Below, piece by piece: positions 8,301 to 17,205 of a DNA stretch of 64,000 nucleotides. Source of the DNA: DASWJZ01 sp963739005 (GTDB lineage Bacteria; Pseudomonadota; Alphaproteobacteria; Rhizobiales; Afifellaceae); assembly GCA_963739005.1 (NCBI GenBank), contig CAVTYQ010000008.1, forward strand, positions 434,001-498,000. The letters are read 5' to 3'. Within the stretch, counting starts at the first letter, position 1, and every line of letters starts with the position of its first letter. The notes under the pieces are model-generated. The model had not been told where the DNA came from and did no database searches. It saw only the letters and a list, made by a program, of their open reading frames with translations. A program made the translations under genes and the position numbers.

Positions 8301-9098
8301 TCAGCGGAACGTAGCAATCACCGGCACGTGGTCGGACGGACGCTTCCAGGAACGGGCGCGCTTCAGCACGCTTAGCGCCTTCGCGTCGGTGGCAAGATCC
8401 GGCGTTACCCAGATGTGGTCGAGACGGCGGCCGCGGTCGTTCACCGTCCAGTCGGGCGAGCGGTAGCTCCACCACGTGTAGAGCTTCACATCGGGCGGAA
8501 CGAAATGGCGCATGAGATCGACCCAGCCGCCGGCGGCGCGCGCCCGCTCCAGCCCCTCCGTCTCGACCGGCGTGTGGCTCACCACGCGCAGGAGCTGCTT
8601 GTGCGACCATACGTCGGTCTCAAGCGGCGCGATGTTGAGGTCGCCGACGAGGATCGAACCCGGTGCGGCGAGCGCGTCCATGCATCCGCAGAGCTCTTCG
8701 ACGAAAGAGAGCTTGTGGGCGAATTTCGGATTGATCTCGGGATCGGGCTCGTCGCCGCCGGCCGGGACATAGAGGTTGTGGACGGTGATCGGGCGGCCGC
8801 GATAGTCGAGCGTCGCGGCGATATGGCGCGCGTCGTCCTTACCGCAGAAACGCCGCCGCTCGACCGCGCGAAGCGGGCGGCGCGAGACGATGGCAACGCC
8901 GTGATAACCCTTCTGTCCGTGCACCTCGACGTGCCGATAGCCAGCCTCGCGAAATGCCTTCACGGGAAAGTTGCCGTCCGGGCACTTGGTTTCCTGCAGG
9001 CAGAGGACGTCGGGACGCTGTCCCCGCAGCAGGCGCCTGACGAGGTCGATCCTGAGGCGGACGGAGTTGATGTTCCAGGTGGCGACGGAGAACGGCAT
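8301..9098 (-). CDS. xth: Exodeoxyribonuclease III
   Basis: A 265-residue AP endonuclease / 3'-exonuclease of the ExoIII (EEP) fold, acting in base-excision repair. It starts at M-P-F-S-V-A-T-W-N-I-N-S-V-R, the usual start of alphaproteobacterial ExoIII, and shows L-Q-E-T-K (metal Glu), G-D-L-N-I-A-P (catalytic Asp-Asn), and the C-terminal W-R-R/R-L-D-H-I and S-D-H-V-P-V-I motifs (catalytic Asp-His). The frame remains open to 9257, but that extension runs across the lolA terminator and has no family similarity. Convergent with the cNMP-domain gene. Confidence 0.94.
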   Translation of the reverse strand: MPFSVATWNINSVRLRIDLVRRLLRGQRPDVLCLQETKCPDGNFPVKAFREAGYRHVEVHGQKGYHGVAIVSRRPLRAVERRRFCGKDDARHIAATLDYRGRPITVHNLYVPAGGDEPDPEINPKFAHKLSFVEELCGCMDALAAPGSILVGDLNIAPLETDVWSHKQLLRVVSHTPVETEGLERARAAGGWVDLMRHFVPPDVKLYTWWSYRSPDWTVNDRGRRLDHIWVTPDLATDAKALSVLKRARSWKRPSDHVPVIATFR

Positions 9099-9174
9099 CT
9101 CGGCATCCGGAGGGCCCGCCGGGTCTGACGGCGGCGCTGCCGCGAGTCCAGTTTTTAGCCGGAATCTCCACATG

Positions 9175-9207
9175 AAAAAGCGCCCGGCCTGTTGCCAGAC
9201 CGGGCGC
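9175..9207 (-). terminator. Rho-independent terminator of lolA
   Basis: On the minus strand an eight-pair GC stem (GCGCCCGG / CCGGGCGC, arms 9180-9187 and 9200-9207, 12-base loop) is followed directly by TTTTT (9175-9179). It lies about 120 bases behind the lolA stop at 9325 and upstream of xth, so it separates the two genes. Confidence 0.75.
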
Positions 9208-9324
9208 CCGCGGGTTTCACCGTGACCGGTGCCGGCGCCCTGCGTTACGGGGGGCATGTTCCGCAGGGAGCCACTCCGCTCTGCGATAACGTGGGAAGCC
9301 GGAATTCCGTTTTCAAGCCTCGCC

Positions 9325-9957
9325 TCAGCGGCCGCTCGAGGCGTTGGTGGCGGCCTGGTAGTCGATCTTGAAGAGATCGGCGTCGAGCGGCTTTCCGGTC
9401 TCGACGTTGTAGAGCGCGACCATGGTCTGCAGGCCCTGCTGGTCGGTCACCGTCCACTGCCGGAGCTCGTAGTTCGAACGGTCGAAGATGAGGTTCAGCG
9501 TCCCGGCGCTGAAGCGGGTCTCGTCGTGCAACTCCACCTCGACCAGATCCGGCGCCACGCCGACGCGCGTCACCTTGTCCGTCGTCGCGAGGTCGAGGCT
9601 CTTGTCGAGGAGCAGCCGAAGCGGCGTCTGCGACAACGGCCAGATGTCGTAGGTCTGCAGCTTCTTGTCGAAGACCAGCACCGACTTGCCGTCAGCGATG
9701 ACGCTGACCGTCGCCGGCGGATCGTACTGGAAGCGCACGCGGCCCGGCCGCGAGATGTAGAACTTGCCCTGCATCTGGTCGCCGTTCGGATTGAACTGAA
9801 CGAACTCGCCGTCCATCGTGTTGACGGTCGCGAGCTTGGCCTGGATGTCGGAGAGGACCGAACGCTCCTCGTCGGTAAGCGCGAACGCCGCGCCCGGCAA
9901 CAGCGACGCGGCGAACGCGCCGAGCAGGACGCGCCGGTTCAGGCGGGCAAAGCGCAT
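9325..9957 (-). CDS. lolA: Outer-membrane lipoprotein carrier LolA
   Basis: A 210-residue periplasmic chaperone that receives lipoproteins from LolCDE and hands them to the outer membrane. It has a cleavable signal peptide (R-R-V-L-L-G-A-F-A-A-S-L-L-P-G-A-A-F-A), followed by the typical LolA strands: G-E-F-V-Q, G-K-F-Y-I-S-R-P-G-R-V-R-F-Q-Y-D-P-P, and L-V-F-D-K-K-L-Q. The P-G-R-V-R-F-Y-D pattern is diagnostic of the family. It lies directly downstream of ftsK (about 70 bases), a frequent gene pair in Alphaproteobacteria and Gammaproteobacteria. Confidence 0.93.
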   Translation of the reverse strand: MRFARLNRRVLLGAFAASLLPGAAFALTDEERSVLSDIQAKLATVNTMDGEFVQFNPNGDQMQGKFYISRPGRVRFQYDPPATVSVIADGKSVLVFDKKLQTYDIWPLSQTPLRLLLDKSLDLATTDKVTRVGVAPDLVEVELHDETRFSAGTLNLIFDRSNYELRQWTVTDQQGLQTMVALYNVETGKPLDADLFKIDYQAATNASSGR

Positions 9958-10027
9958 GGGACTCTCCTCAACGACCCCGGCCGCAACGTAGGAACCATTC
10001 GTGACGAGACAAGGGCGTGGAACGGGC

Positions 10028-12529
10028 CTAGCCCACGCCGTCCTGCACCAGGATCTCGCGCTTGCCGGCGTGGTTTGCCGTCCCGACCACGCCTTCCTTC
10101 TCCATCCGCTCGATGAGGGAGGCGGCGCGATTGTAGCCGATCGAGAGCCGTCGCTGGATGTAGCTGGTGGAGGCTTTGCGGTCGCGCAGGACGACGGCCA
10201 CGGCCTGGTCGTAGAGGTCGTTCGATTCGTCCAGCCCGCCGGCCATCGCCTCGAAGCCGCCGCCGTCCTCCTCCTCCTCGTCGGTGATGGAATCGAGGTA
10301 GTCGGGCACGCCCTGGCTCTTCAGATGCGCGACGATGTCCTCGACCTCCTCGTCGGAGACGAAGGGGCCGTGCACGCGCTGGATGCGGCCGCCGCCGGCC
10401 ATGTGAAGCATGTCGCCCTGGCCGAGCAGCTGCTCCGCGCCCTGCTCGCCGAGGATGGTGCGGCTGTCGATCTTGGAGGTGACCTGGAACGAGATGCGGG
10501 TCGGGAAATTTGCTTTGATCGTGCCGGTGATGACGTCGACGGAGGGGCGCTGTGTCGCCATGATGACGTGGATGCCGGCGGCGCGCGCCATCTGCGCGAG
10601 TCGCTGCACGGCGCCTTCGATGTCCTTGCCGGCCACCATCATCAGGTCGGCCATCTCGTCGATGATGACGACGATGAAGGGCATCGGCTCGAGCTTCAGC
10701 TCCTCGGTCTCGAAGATCGGCTCGCCGGTCTCGTGGTCGAAGCCGGTCTGCACCGTGCGCGACAGCACTTCCTTCTTCTTGGCGGCGATGGCGATGCGCT
10801 GATTGAAGCCCTCGATGTTGCGGACGCCGAGCTTCGACATCTTCTTGTAGCGGTCCTCCATCTCGCGCACCGTCCACTTGAGCGCGACGACGGCCTTGCG
10901 CGGGTCGGTGACGACGGGCGCGAGGAGATGCGGGATGCCGTCATAGACGGAGAGCTCCAGCATCTTCGGATCGACCATGATGAGGCGGCACTGCTCCGGC
11001 TTCAGCCGATAGAGGAGGCTCAGGATCATCGTGTTGATGGCGACCGACTTGCCGGAGCCGGTGGTGCCGGCGATGAGCAGATGCGGCATCTTGGCGAGGT
11101 CGACGATGACCGGCTCGCCGTTGATGGTCTTGCCGAGCGAAAGCGCGAGCTTCGCCTTCGAGCCCTCGAAGTCGGTGGAGGCGAGGAGCTCGCGGAGATA
11201 GACGGTCTCGCGGTTGGCGTTCGGCAGCTCGATGCCGATGGCGTTCTTTCCCGGGATGACGGCGACGCGCGCCGAGATCGCGCTCATCGAACGCGCGATG
11301 TCGTCGGCAAGCCCGATGACGCGCGACGACTTGATGCCGGGCGCCGGCTCAAGCTCGTAAAGTGTGACGACCGGACCGGGCCGCACGTTGATGATCTCGC
11401 CCTTGACGCCGAAATCCTCAAGCACGCCCTCAAGAAGCCGCGCGTTCTGCGCGAGCGCGGCCTCGTCGACGACGGCCTCGCGGCGGCGCTTCGGCGGCTC
11501 GGAGAGAAGATGCAGCGGCGGCAGTTCGAAATCGCCGGAGGGGAGGAGCGAGGGCTGCGCCTCTTTCTTCGCGCGCGCACTCGGTTTTGGGCGTGGCGCC
11601 GCGGGTTGCACCTTGGCGCGCGCCGGGGCGGTGCGCTCCTCGATCGCCTCGGCGAAGGCGTCGTCGAGATCGGAATCGACGTCGAAATCGATGTCGTCAT
11701 CGGAGATGAAGAGCGGCTCGCGCCGGTTCGAGGGGGCAAGCGCCTCGCGGACGCGATCGAGGCGATCGGCGCGCTGGGCAAGCTGGCGCCGAATCGCGCG
11801 CCCAAGGGCTGCCCTGGCGGATAGCGCGAGATGCGCGAGGATGCCTGCGGCGAGGCGAAGCCGCGTTCCGGAAGCGCTTTCCTCGCTCTCCTCCTCGTCC
11901 GCCTCCGTCTCCGTCTCTTCCGCGACTCGACGCCGTGCCGGCCTCGGCCTTTGGGCGGGAGCCAATGGACGACGCAGGCAGGAGCCGGAGAGGAGCGCGA
12001 GCGAGACCCCGGAGAGGACCACGCAGAGCGCGGCGTAGAGGCCGCGCGAGAGCGAGCCGCCGCCGAACCATTCCGCGATGCCGAGCGTCAGGTCGCCGAC
12101 GGCGCCGCCAAGGCCGGTCGGCAATGGCCACTGCGCCATGATCGGAAGGCAGGCGAGGGCGGTCGAGAGGGTGAGGAGGCCAGCAAGCCACAAAAGGCTC
12201 TGATGGATCGGCCGGCGCGGACGGCGCAGGCGGAGGATGCTCCAGCCCCAGTAGCCGAGCGGGAACACGATCCCGATCACGGCAAAGCCGAAGAACTGCA
12301 TGGCAAGGTCGGCGAAGGCCGCGCCGGGGCCGCCGAGGAGATTCTTGGCCGGCGCGTCGATCGGATAGCTGTAGCTCGGGTCGTCGACGTGCCAGGTGAT
12401 GAGGCTGACGAGGAGGAGGGCGGTGAGGGTCATCAGCGCCAGTCCGCCGAGGCGCCAAGCGTGTCGCCTGAGGAAATCCCGCAAGGCGCCTTCGGCCGTC
12501 GGGTGATCACGCAAGATGGCGTACGTCAT
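10028..12529 (-). CDS. ftsK: DNA translocase FtsK
   Basis: An 833-residue septal DNA pump that clears the chromosome terminus from the closing septum and activates XerCD recombination. N-terminal region: about four transmembrane helices between residues 20 and 190 (e.g. G-L-A-L-M-T-L-T-A-L-L-L-V). Then a charged linker (about 190-340), the RecA-like motor with Walker A G-T-T-G-S-G-K-S (near residue 500) and Walker B V-V-I-I-D-E-M-A, and a C-terminal gamma winged helix (S-T-S-Y-I-Q-R-R-L-S-I-G-Y-N-R-A) that reads KOPS sites. I chose the ATG at 12529 (M-T-Y-A-I-L-R); the frame is open to 12634, but the extra 35 residues are not family-like. Confidence 0.95.
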   Translation of the reverse strand: MTYAILRDHPTAEGALRDFLRRHAWRLGGLALMTLTALLLVSLITWHVDDPSYSYPIDAPAKNLLGGPGAAFADLAMQFFGFAVIGIVFPLGYWGWSILRLRRPRRPIHQSLLWLAGLLTLSTALACLPIMAQWPLPTGLGGAVGDLTLGIAEWFGGGSLSRGLYAALCVVLSGVSLALLSGSCLRRPLAPAQRPRPARRRVAEETETEADEEESEESASGTRLRLAAGILAHLALSARAALGRAIRRQLAQRADRLDRVREALAPSNRREPLFISDDDIDFDVDSDLDDAFAEAIEERTAPARAKVQPAAPRPKPSARAKKEAQPSLLPSGDFELPPLHLLSEPPKRRREAVVDEAALAQNARLLEGVLEDFGVKGEIINVRPGPVVTLYELEPAPGIKSSRVIGLADDIARSMSAISARVAVIPGKNAIGIELPNANRETVYLRELLASTDFEGSKAKLALSLGKTINGEPVIVDLAKMPHLLIAGTTGSGKSVAINTMILSLLYRLKPEQCRLIMVDPKMLELSVYDGIPHLLAPVVTDPRKAVVALKWTVREMEDRYKKMSKLGVRNIEGFNQRIAIAAKKKEVLSRTVQTGFDHETGEPIFETEELKLEPMPFIVVIIDEMADLMMVAGKDIEGAVQRLAQMARAAGIHVIMATQRPSVDVITGTIKANFPTRISFQVTSKIDSRTILGEQGAEQLLGQGDMLHMAGGGRIQRVHGPFVSDEEVEDIVAHLKSQGVPDYLDSITDEEEEDGGGFEAMAGGLDESNDLYDQAVAVVLRDRKASTSYIQRRLSIGYNRAASLIERMEKEGVVGTANHAGKREILVQDGVG

Positions 12530-12632
12530 GCTCGGTCGCCGCACTGGAGAACTATCCGGCGACCCTAAGGAGACGTGGTTAAGGGTGCGTTTAACCTGCG
12601 CTTCCGCGTGGTGCGCGGCGATCGATAGGCGC

Positions 12633-12663
12633 AAAAAAGCCCGGCTGCCTGTTGCAGCCGGGC
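12633..12663 (-). terminator. Rho-independent terminator of amtB
   Basis: A perfect ten-pair stem GCCCGGCTGC / GCAGCCGGGC (arms 12639-12648 and 12654-12663, five-base loop) followed on the minus strand by TTTTTT (12633-12638). It sits 24 bases behind the corrected amtB stop at 12687, which supports 12687 as the true end of amtB. Confidence 0.85.
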
Positions 12664-12686
12664 CAGTCTTGGGAGGTGCAGTCCGA

Positions 12687-14070
12687 CTACTGGACGACTT
12701 CGCCGTGGAGGTTGATGTCGAGACCCTCGACCTCGACCTCGGCGGAGACTCTCAGCCCGATGAACATGTCGATGATCTTCAGGATGGTGAAACTCACGAC
12801 GCCCGACCAGACGATGGTCGCGAGCGTGCCGAGGAACTGGATCCAGACCTGACCGGGATTGCCGTCGATCAGACCCGAATGACCTTCGCCGCCGACCGCC
12901 GCCACGGCGAAGACGCCGGTCAGGATGGCGCCGACGAAGCCGCCGATGGCGTGGACGCCGAACGCAGTCGAGCGCGTCGTCGTAGCCGATCATCTCCTTC
13001 AGCCACATGACCGCCCAGGCGCAGATGATGCCGGCGGCGATGCCGATGGCGAGCGCGCCGGTCGGATCGACCCAGCCGGAGGCCGGCGTGATCGCGACGA
13101 GACCGGCGACCGCGCCCGAGATGATGCCGAGGACGCTCGGCTTTCCACGCGCGATCCATTCCACGAACATCCAGGAAAGCCCGGCCGCGGCCGTGGCGAT
13201 CTGGGTGACGGCCATGGCCATGCCGGCGCGGCCGTCCGAGGCGAGCTCGGAGCCGGCGTTGAACCCGAACCAGCCGACCCAGAGCAGCGAGGCGCCGATG
13301 ACGGAGAGCACGAGGTTATGGGGCGCCATGTTCTCCGTGCCGAGGCCTTTACGCTTGCCAAGGACGAGCGCGCAGACAAGGCCGGCGACGCCCGCGTTGA
13401 TGTGCACGACGGTGCCGCCGGCGAAGTCGAGCACGCCCAGCGTGCCAAGGAATCCGCCGCCCCACACCCAATGCGCGATCGGGCTATAGACGAAGATCGA
13501 CCACAGACCCATGAACCACATCATCGCGGAGAACTTCATGCGATCCGCGAAGCCGCCGGCGATCAGGGCCGGCGTGATGATGGCGAAGGTCATCTGGAAC
13601 ATCATGAAGACCGATTCGGGGATCGTGCCCGACAGCTCGTCGACGCCCATCCCCTTCAGGAAGAAGCGGTCGAGCCCACCGACGTAGGCCTGCATCGAGC
13701 CGCCGTCGCGGAAGGCGAGCGAGTAGCCGACGATCATCCAGACCACCGTCACCAGACAGGTGATGGCAAAGCTCTGCATGACGGTCGCGAGCACGTTCTT
13801 CTTGCGCACCATGCCGCCGTAGAAAAGCGCCAGGCCCGGGATGGTCATCAGGAGGACCAGCGCAGTCGAGGTGAGCATCCAGGCGGTGTCGCCTCGGTCC
13901 ATGGTCGGCGCGTCGGCCGCGGGGGCGGCCATTTCCGTCGTCGCCGCTGCCGCGGGTTGATCTGTCGTCGTGGTGGCGTCCTGAGCGAACGCCGGTGCGG
14001 CCAGCGCCGCGACAAGCAGGCCAATCACCAGCAGTATTTTAGCTGCGAAGCAGCGCATCGCGTTCTCCAT
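12687..14070 (-). CDS. amtB: Ammonium transporter AmtB (frameshifted near 12966)
   Basis: An Amt/Mep channel with an N-terminal signal peptide (M-E-N-A-M-R-C-F-A-A-K ... A-P-A-F-A-Q) and about eleven transmembrane helices, starting at the ATG ending at 14070. The frame reads correctly through V-V-H-I-N-A-G (first pore His) to G-Y-D-D-A-L-D, then is lost; the expected A-F-G-V-H-A-I-G-G (second pore His) continues in the neighbouring frame and ends at 12687. One extra base at about 12966 explains this exactly. Read without correction the ORF runs to 12565 with a nonsense Arg-rich tail. Downstream of glnK with which it forms the standard nitrogen-controlled pair. Confidence 0.9.
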
Positions 14071-14243
14071 CGTTGTTACCCGCAGAGAGGGAGAGCCAGC
14101 ATCGCGGCGCTCAGGCGCAAGCGATACAAAGGTCGTGCCAAACCGCCTTCTTGGGCGGCGAAGCGACGTTTTCAGCCTGTCTGCACAAGATTTCATCAGG
14201 TAAAGAAATCCTTACCCGCCCATGCCTAGGAAATAGGCAAACC

Positions 14244-14582
14244 CTAGAGCGCCTCGGCGTTCGTCTCTCCGGTACGGATGCGGAGCGCGCTCTCCAGATC
14301 GAGCACGAAGATCTTTCCGTCGCCGATCTGGCCGGTTTTCGCAGCTTCGGCGATGGCATCGACCACCTTCTCAGCCTCCGCGGCGGCAACGGCGACCTCA
14401 ACCTTCAGCTTCGGCAGGAAGCTCACGGCGTATTCGGCGCCGCGATAGATTTCGGTATGGCCCTTCTGGCGGCCGTAACCCTTGACTTCCGTGACAGTCA
14501 GACCCTGCACGCCGATGCCGGTCAGGGCGTCCCTGACGGCATCGAGCTTGAAGGGCTTAATAATTGCGACGATGAGCTTCAT
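14244..14582 (-). CDS. glnK: PII signalling protein GlnK/GlnB
   Basis: A 112-residue trimeric PII protein that senses 2-oxoglutarate, ATP/ADP and nitrogen status and blocks AmtB when nitrogen is ample. The T-loop motif Y-R-G-A-E-Y with the uridylylation site Tyr51 is intact, as are the B-loop T-G-Q-I-G-D-G-K-I-F and the C-terminal R-I-R-T-G-E. Position immediately upstream of amtB favours GlnK over GlnB. A sigma-54-like promoter lies about 80 bases upstream. Confidence 0.93.
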   Translation of the reverse strand: MKLIVAIIKPFKLDAVRDALTGIGVQGLTVTEVKGYGRQKGHTEIYRGAEYAVSFLPKLKVEVAVAAAEAEKVVDAIAEAAKTGQIGDGKIFVLDLESALRIRTGETNAEAL

Positions 14583-14663
14583 TGGGCACGTGCTCCATGA
14601 CTAGAGTCGGCGAACTGGCTGGGCCGCGGCGCGAACCGGGCGCAGTCGCTCGGCGGGAGCATT

Positions 14664-14678
14664 TCAAGACTCGTGCCA
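14664..14678 (-). promoter_or_regulatory. Candidate sigma-54 promoter for glnK-amtB
   Basis: On the minus strand TGGCACG (14672-14678) is followed at the correct distance by TTGA (14664-14667), i.e. GG-N10-GA against the consensus GG-N10-GC. The -24 element is perfect; one base of the -12 dinucleotide differs. It lies about 80 bases upstream of the glnK start, where nitrogen-regulated promoters normally sit. A matching NtrC activator site was not clearly visible. Confidence 0.5.
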
Positions 14679-14703
14679 ATCGGGGCGTGCGGCCCCCGCG
14701 GGG

Positions 14704-15576
14704 CTATTCCTTGGCGTCCTTCCAGACGCGGATCAGCCCCTCCTGCGCCACCGAGGCGACATGCACGCCATCGCGGGTGTAGATCGCCCCGCGGTTGAAA
14801 CCCCGTGACCCGGAGGCGGTCGGGCTATCCTGCGAATAAAGCAGCCAGTCGTCGGCGCGGAAGGGGCGGTGGAACCACAAAGCGTGGTCGAGGCTTGCCA
14901 CCTGCAGGTCGCGGTCGAAGAGCGTGCGGGCGTGCGGATAGAGCGAGGTGTCGAGGAGCATCATGTCGGAGGCGTAGGCGAGCACGCATTTCTGCACGAC
15001 CGGATCGTCCGGCAGCGGACCCGTGGTGCGGAACCAGACATGCTGTACCGGATCGAGCTTTTCGCGCGTCACGTAGTGCCGGAGGCTGACCGGGCGGAGC
15101 TCGATCGGCCGCTCGCGCCGCCAGTAGCCCTTCATCGGCTCGCGGGCGCTCTCGATGAACTGGCGCTTGAGCTCATCCTCCGAGATCAGCTCTTCGGGCG
15201 GCGGCACGCGCGGCGCCGGCATCTGGTGGTCGAGCCCTTCCTCCTCGACCTGGAACGACGCCGACATGGAGAAGATCGCGTGGCCGTGCTGGATGGCGAC
15301 GACGCGGCGGGTGACGAAGCTCTTGCCGTCGCGGATACGGTCGACCTCGTAGATGATCGGAACACCGGGGTCGCCGGGCCTGAGGAAATAGGCGTGGAGC
15401 GAATGTGCCTTGCGGTCGGGCGCGACCGTGCGCGAGGCGGCGACAAGCGCCTGCCCGATGACTTGGCCGCCGAAAACGCGCTGCCAACCATCTTGAGGGC
15501 TGCGGCCGCGGAAGAGGTTGTGCTCGAGCGGCTCCAGGTCGAGGATGTCGAGCAGGTTCTTGACGGCTGCCGCCAC
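14704..15576 (-). CDS. tesB: Acyl-CoA thioesterase II
   Basis: A 290-residue double hot-dog thioesterase that hydrolyses medium- and long-chain acyl-CoA. Visible motifs: F-R-G-R-S-P-Q-D-G-W-Q-R-V-F-G-G-Q-V-I-G-Q-A-L at the N-terminus, H-S-L-H-A-Y-F-L-R-P-G-D with the catalytic Asp region, S-D-M-M-L-L-D in the second half, and the C-terminal S-L-D-H-A-L-W-F-H-R-P-F with F-N-R-G-A-I-Y. The full set of TesB signatures and the expected length make this secure. Divergent from the FAD monooxygenase gene at 15681. Confidence 0.93.
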   Translation of the reverse strand: MAAAVKNLLDILDLEPLEHNLFRGRSPQDGWQRVFGGQVIGQALVAASRTVAPDRKAHSLHAYFLRPGDPGVPIIYEVDRIRDGKSFVTRRVVAIQHGHAIFSMSASFQVEEEGLDHQMPAPRVPPPEELISEDELKRQFIESAREPMKGYWRRERPIELRPVSLRHYVTREKLDPVQHVWFRTTGPLPDDPVVQKCVLAYASDMMLLDTSLYPHARTLFDRDLQVASLDHALWFHRPFRADDWLLYSQDSPTASGSRGFNRGAIYTRDGVHVASVAQEGLIRVWKDAKE

Positions 15577-15680
15577 GGGCTCCTCGTCCGGATGTGGCCC
15601 GTGCGCAATGACGTTTGCGGGCCGAGGGACGCGGAAGGTCGGCAGACACGGGCCGCGAAGTCAAGCGTAGGAGTTTTTGG

Positions 15681-16904
15681 ATGGCCGGCAGCGAGCAACC
15701 CGATGTCCTGATCGCCGGCGGCGGCTCGGCCGGGCTGACGGCGGCGCTCGCGATCAAGCGGAGCGCCCCCGACCTTGCGATCGAGATCGTCGATGCGAAG
15801 GCGCCCGGCGCCGGCAAGCGCGACGAGCGCGCCTCGGCGATCGCGGCGGCGGCGCAGCGCATGCTCGAACGCCTCGGCGTCTGGGACGCGGTCGAGCCGC
15901 AGGCGCAGCCGATCCTTTCGATGGAGATCACCGACAGCCGCGCCGGCGACGCGGTCAGGCCGATCTTCCTGACCTTCGACGGGCGCGTCACCGACGACGA
16001 GCCGTTCGCACACATGGTGCCGAACGAGCCTCTCCTTGCGGCGCTCCGCGATGCCTCGCTTGCGGCCGGGATCAAGCTCACTGCGCCCGGCTCGGTCGAA
16101 CGCTTCGCGGCGGACGGACAGGTCGAAATCGGGCTTGCCTCCGGCGAGACGCGGCGCGCGAAGCTCCTCGTCGCGGCCGACGGGATCCGCTCTCGGCTTC
16201 GCGCGCTCGCCGGCATCAAGACGGTGACGTGGACCTATCCGCAGACCGCGCTTGTCGCGACGGTGAAGCACGAGCGGCCGCACAACGGCGTTGCTGTCGA
16301 GCATTTCCTGCCGGGCGGGCCGTTCGCCATTCTGCCGCTCAAGGGCAATCGCGCGTCGCTGGTGTGGACGGAGCGCGCCAGCGAAGCCGAGAAGCTGATG
16401 AAGGGCGACGACTTCGTCTTTTTGGTCGAGCTCGAACGGCGCATCGGGCATCGGCTCGGCGCGCTCGTGCTCGACGGTCCGCGCGCCGCTTATCCGCTCG
16501 GTCTGACGCTCGCACGCGACTTCGTGCGTCCGCGCTTCGCACTCCTCGGCGACGCCGCGCACGGCATCCATCCGATCGCGGGGCAGGGGCTCAACATGAG
16601 CTTCCGCGACGCGGCGGCGCTCGCCGAGACCATCGTCGACGCGCACCGGCTCGGGCTCGACATCGGCTCGCTCGAGGTCTTGCGGCGCTACGAAACCTGG
16701 CGGCGCTACGACACCTGGCAGATGGGGATGATGACGGACGTCTTGAACCGGCTTTTCTCGAACGACGTCGCGCCGATCCGCGCGCTGCGCGACTTCGGGC
16801 TCGGCATCGTCGACCGGCTGCCCAAGCTGAAGACGCTCTTCATCGGCGAGGCGGCGGGGCTCTCCGGCAATTTGCCGAAGCTTCTCAAGGGCGAGGCGAT
16901 CTAG
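15681..16904 (+). CDS. UbiH/UbiF-type FAD monooxygenase (ubiquinone biosynthesis hydroxylase)
   Basis: A 407-residue flavoprotein hydroxylase. The start M-A-G-S-E-Q at 15681 gives the typical FAD Rossmann entry D-V-L-I-A-G-G-G-S-A-G-L-T. Further on are the D-G motif (A-A-D-G-I-R-S-R-L-R) and the G-D-A-A-H-G-I-H-P-I-A-G-Q-G-L-N motif of the UbiH/COQ6 class, which hydroxylates the ubiquinone ring. Which ring carbon it acts on (UbiH, UbiF, UbiI or broad UbiL/M types) cannot be told from sequence alone. The open frame extends upstream to 15615 but that part has no family similarity. Confidence 0.85.
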   Translation: MAGSEQPDVLIAGGGSAGLTAALAIKRSAPDLAIEIVDAKAPGAGKRDERASAIAAAAQRMLERLGVWDAVEPQAQPILSMEITDSRAGDAVRPIFLTFDGRVTDDEPFAHMVPNEPLLAALRDASLAAGIKLTAPGSVERFAADGQVEIGLASGETRRAKLLVAADGIRSRLRALAGIKTVTWTYPQTALVATVKHERPHNGVAVEHFLPGGPFAILPLKGNRASLVWTERASEAEKLMKGDDFVFLVELERRIGHRLGALVLDGPRAAYPLGLTLARDFVRPRFALLGDAAHGIHPIAGQGLNMSFRDAAALAETIVDAHRLGLDIGSLEVLRRYETWRRYDTWQMGMMTDVLNRLFSNDVAPIRALRDFGLGIVDRLPKLKTLFIGEAAGLSGNLPKLLKGEAI

Positions 16905-16991
16905 GCTAGGGTGGTTGCTGAGGCGCGCCCACTCCCGAACCGGGTGACGCCGTCGCTCTCGGGCGTTAGCGAAGCGGAGACCCGAGATTGC

Positions 16992-17192
16992 CTACTCTTC
17001 CAGTCGCCGCGCTTCTTCCTCAAGCAGGATCGGGATGCCGTCGCGGATCGGGTAGGCGAGCTTCGCCGCGTGGCTGACGAGCTCCTGCTTCTCACGGTCG
17101 TAGATCAGCGTCGTCTTGGTCACCGGGCAGACGAGGATCTCCAGGAGCTTCGGGTCGACGGCTCGGACGCTCCTTGCCTCTCGGTCCGCCAT
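16992..17192 (-). CDS. Trm112-like zinc-ribbon-type small protein (UPF0434)
   Basis: A 66-residue Trm112/UPF0434 protein with the core L-L-E-I-L-V-C-P-V-T-K and the end Y-P-I-R-D-G-I-P-I-L-L. In eukaryotes Trm112 activates methyltransferases; the bacterial short forms are presumed methyltransferase partners but are uncharacterised. Only one Cys of a potential zinc site is kept, as is usual for this alphaproteobacterial branch. It begins a downstream position in a minus-strand run with the LON-domain and thioredoxin genes (13-base gap). Confidence 0.85.
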   Translation of the reverse strand: MADREARSVRAVDPKLLEILVCPVTKTTLIYDREKQELVSHAAKLAYPIRDGIPILLEEEARRLEE

Positions 17193-17205
17193 CTTTTCCT
17201 CCCGG

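Noticed and set aside
10001..11824. 607-residue plus-strand ORF antisense to ftsK
   Set aside because: Low-complexity acidic/basic composition, mirror of ftsK codon pattern.
14694..14703. CCCCGCGGGG palindrome next to the tesB stop as terminator
   Set aside because: No T-run and only five pairs without a loop.
14740..14770. NtrC activator site inside tesB upstream of glnK
   Set aside because: Only a weak TGCGCC/GGCG dyad; not close enough to the NtrC consensus.
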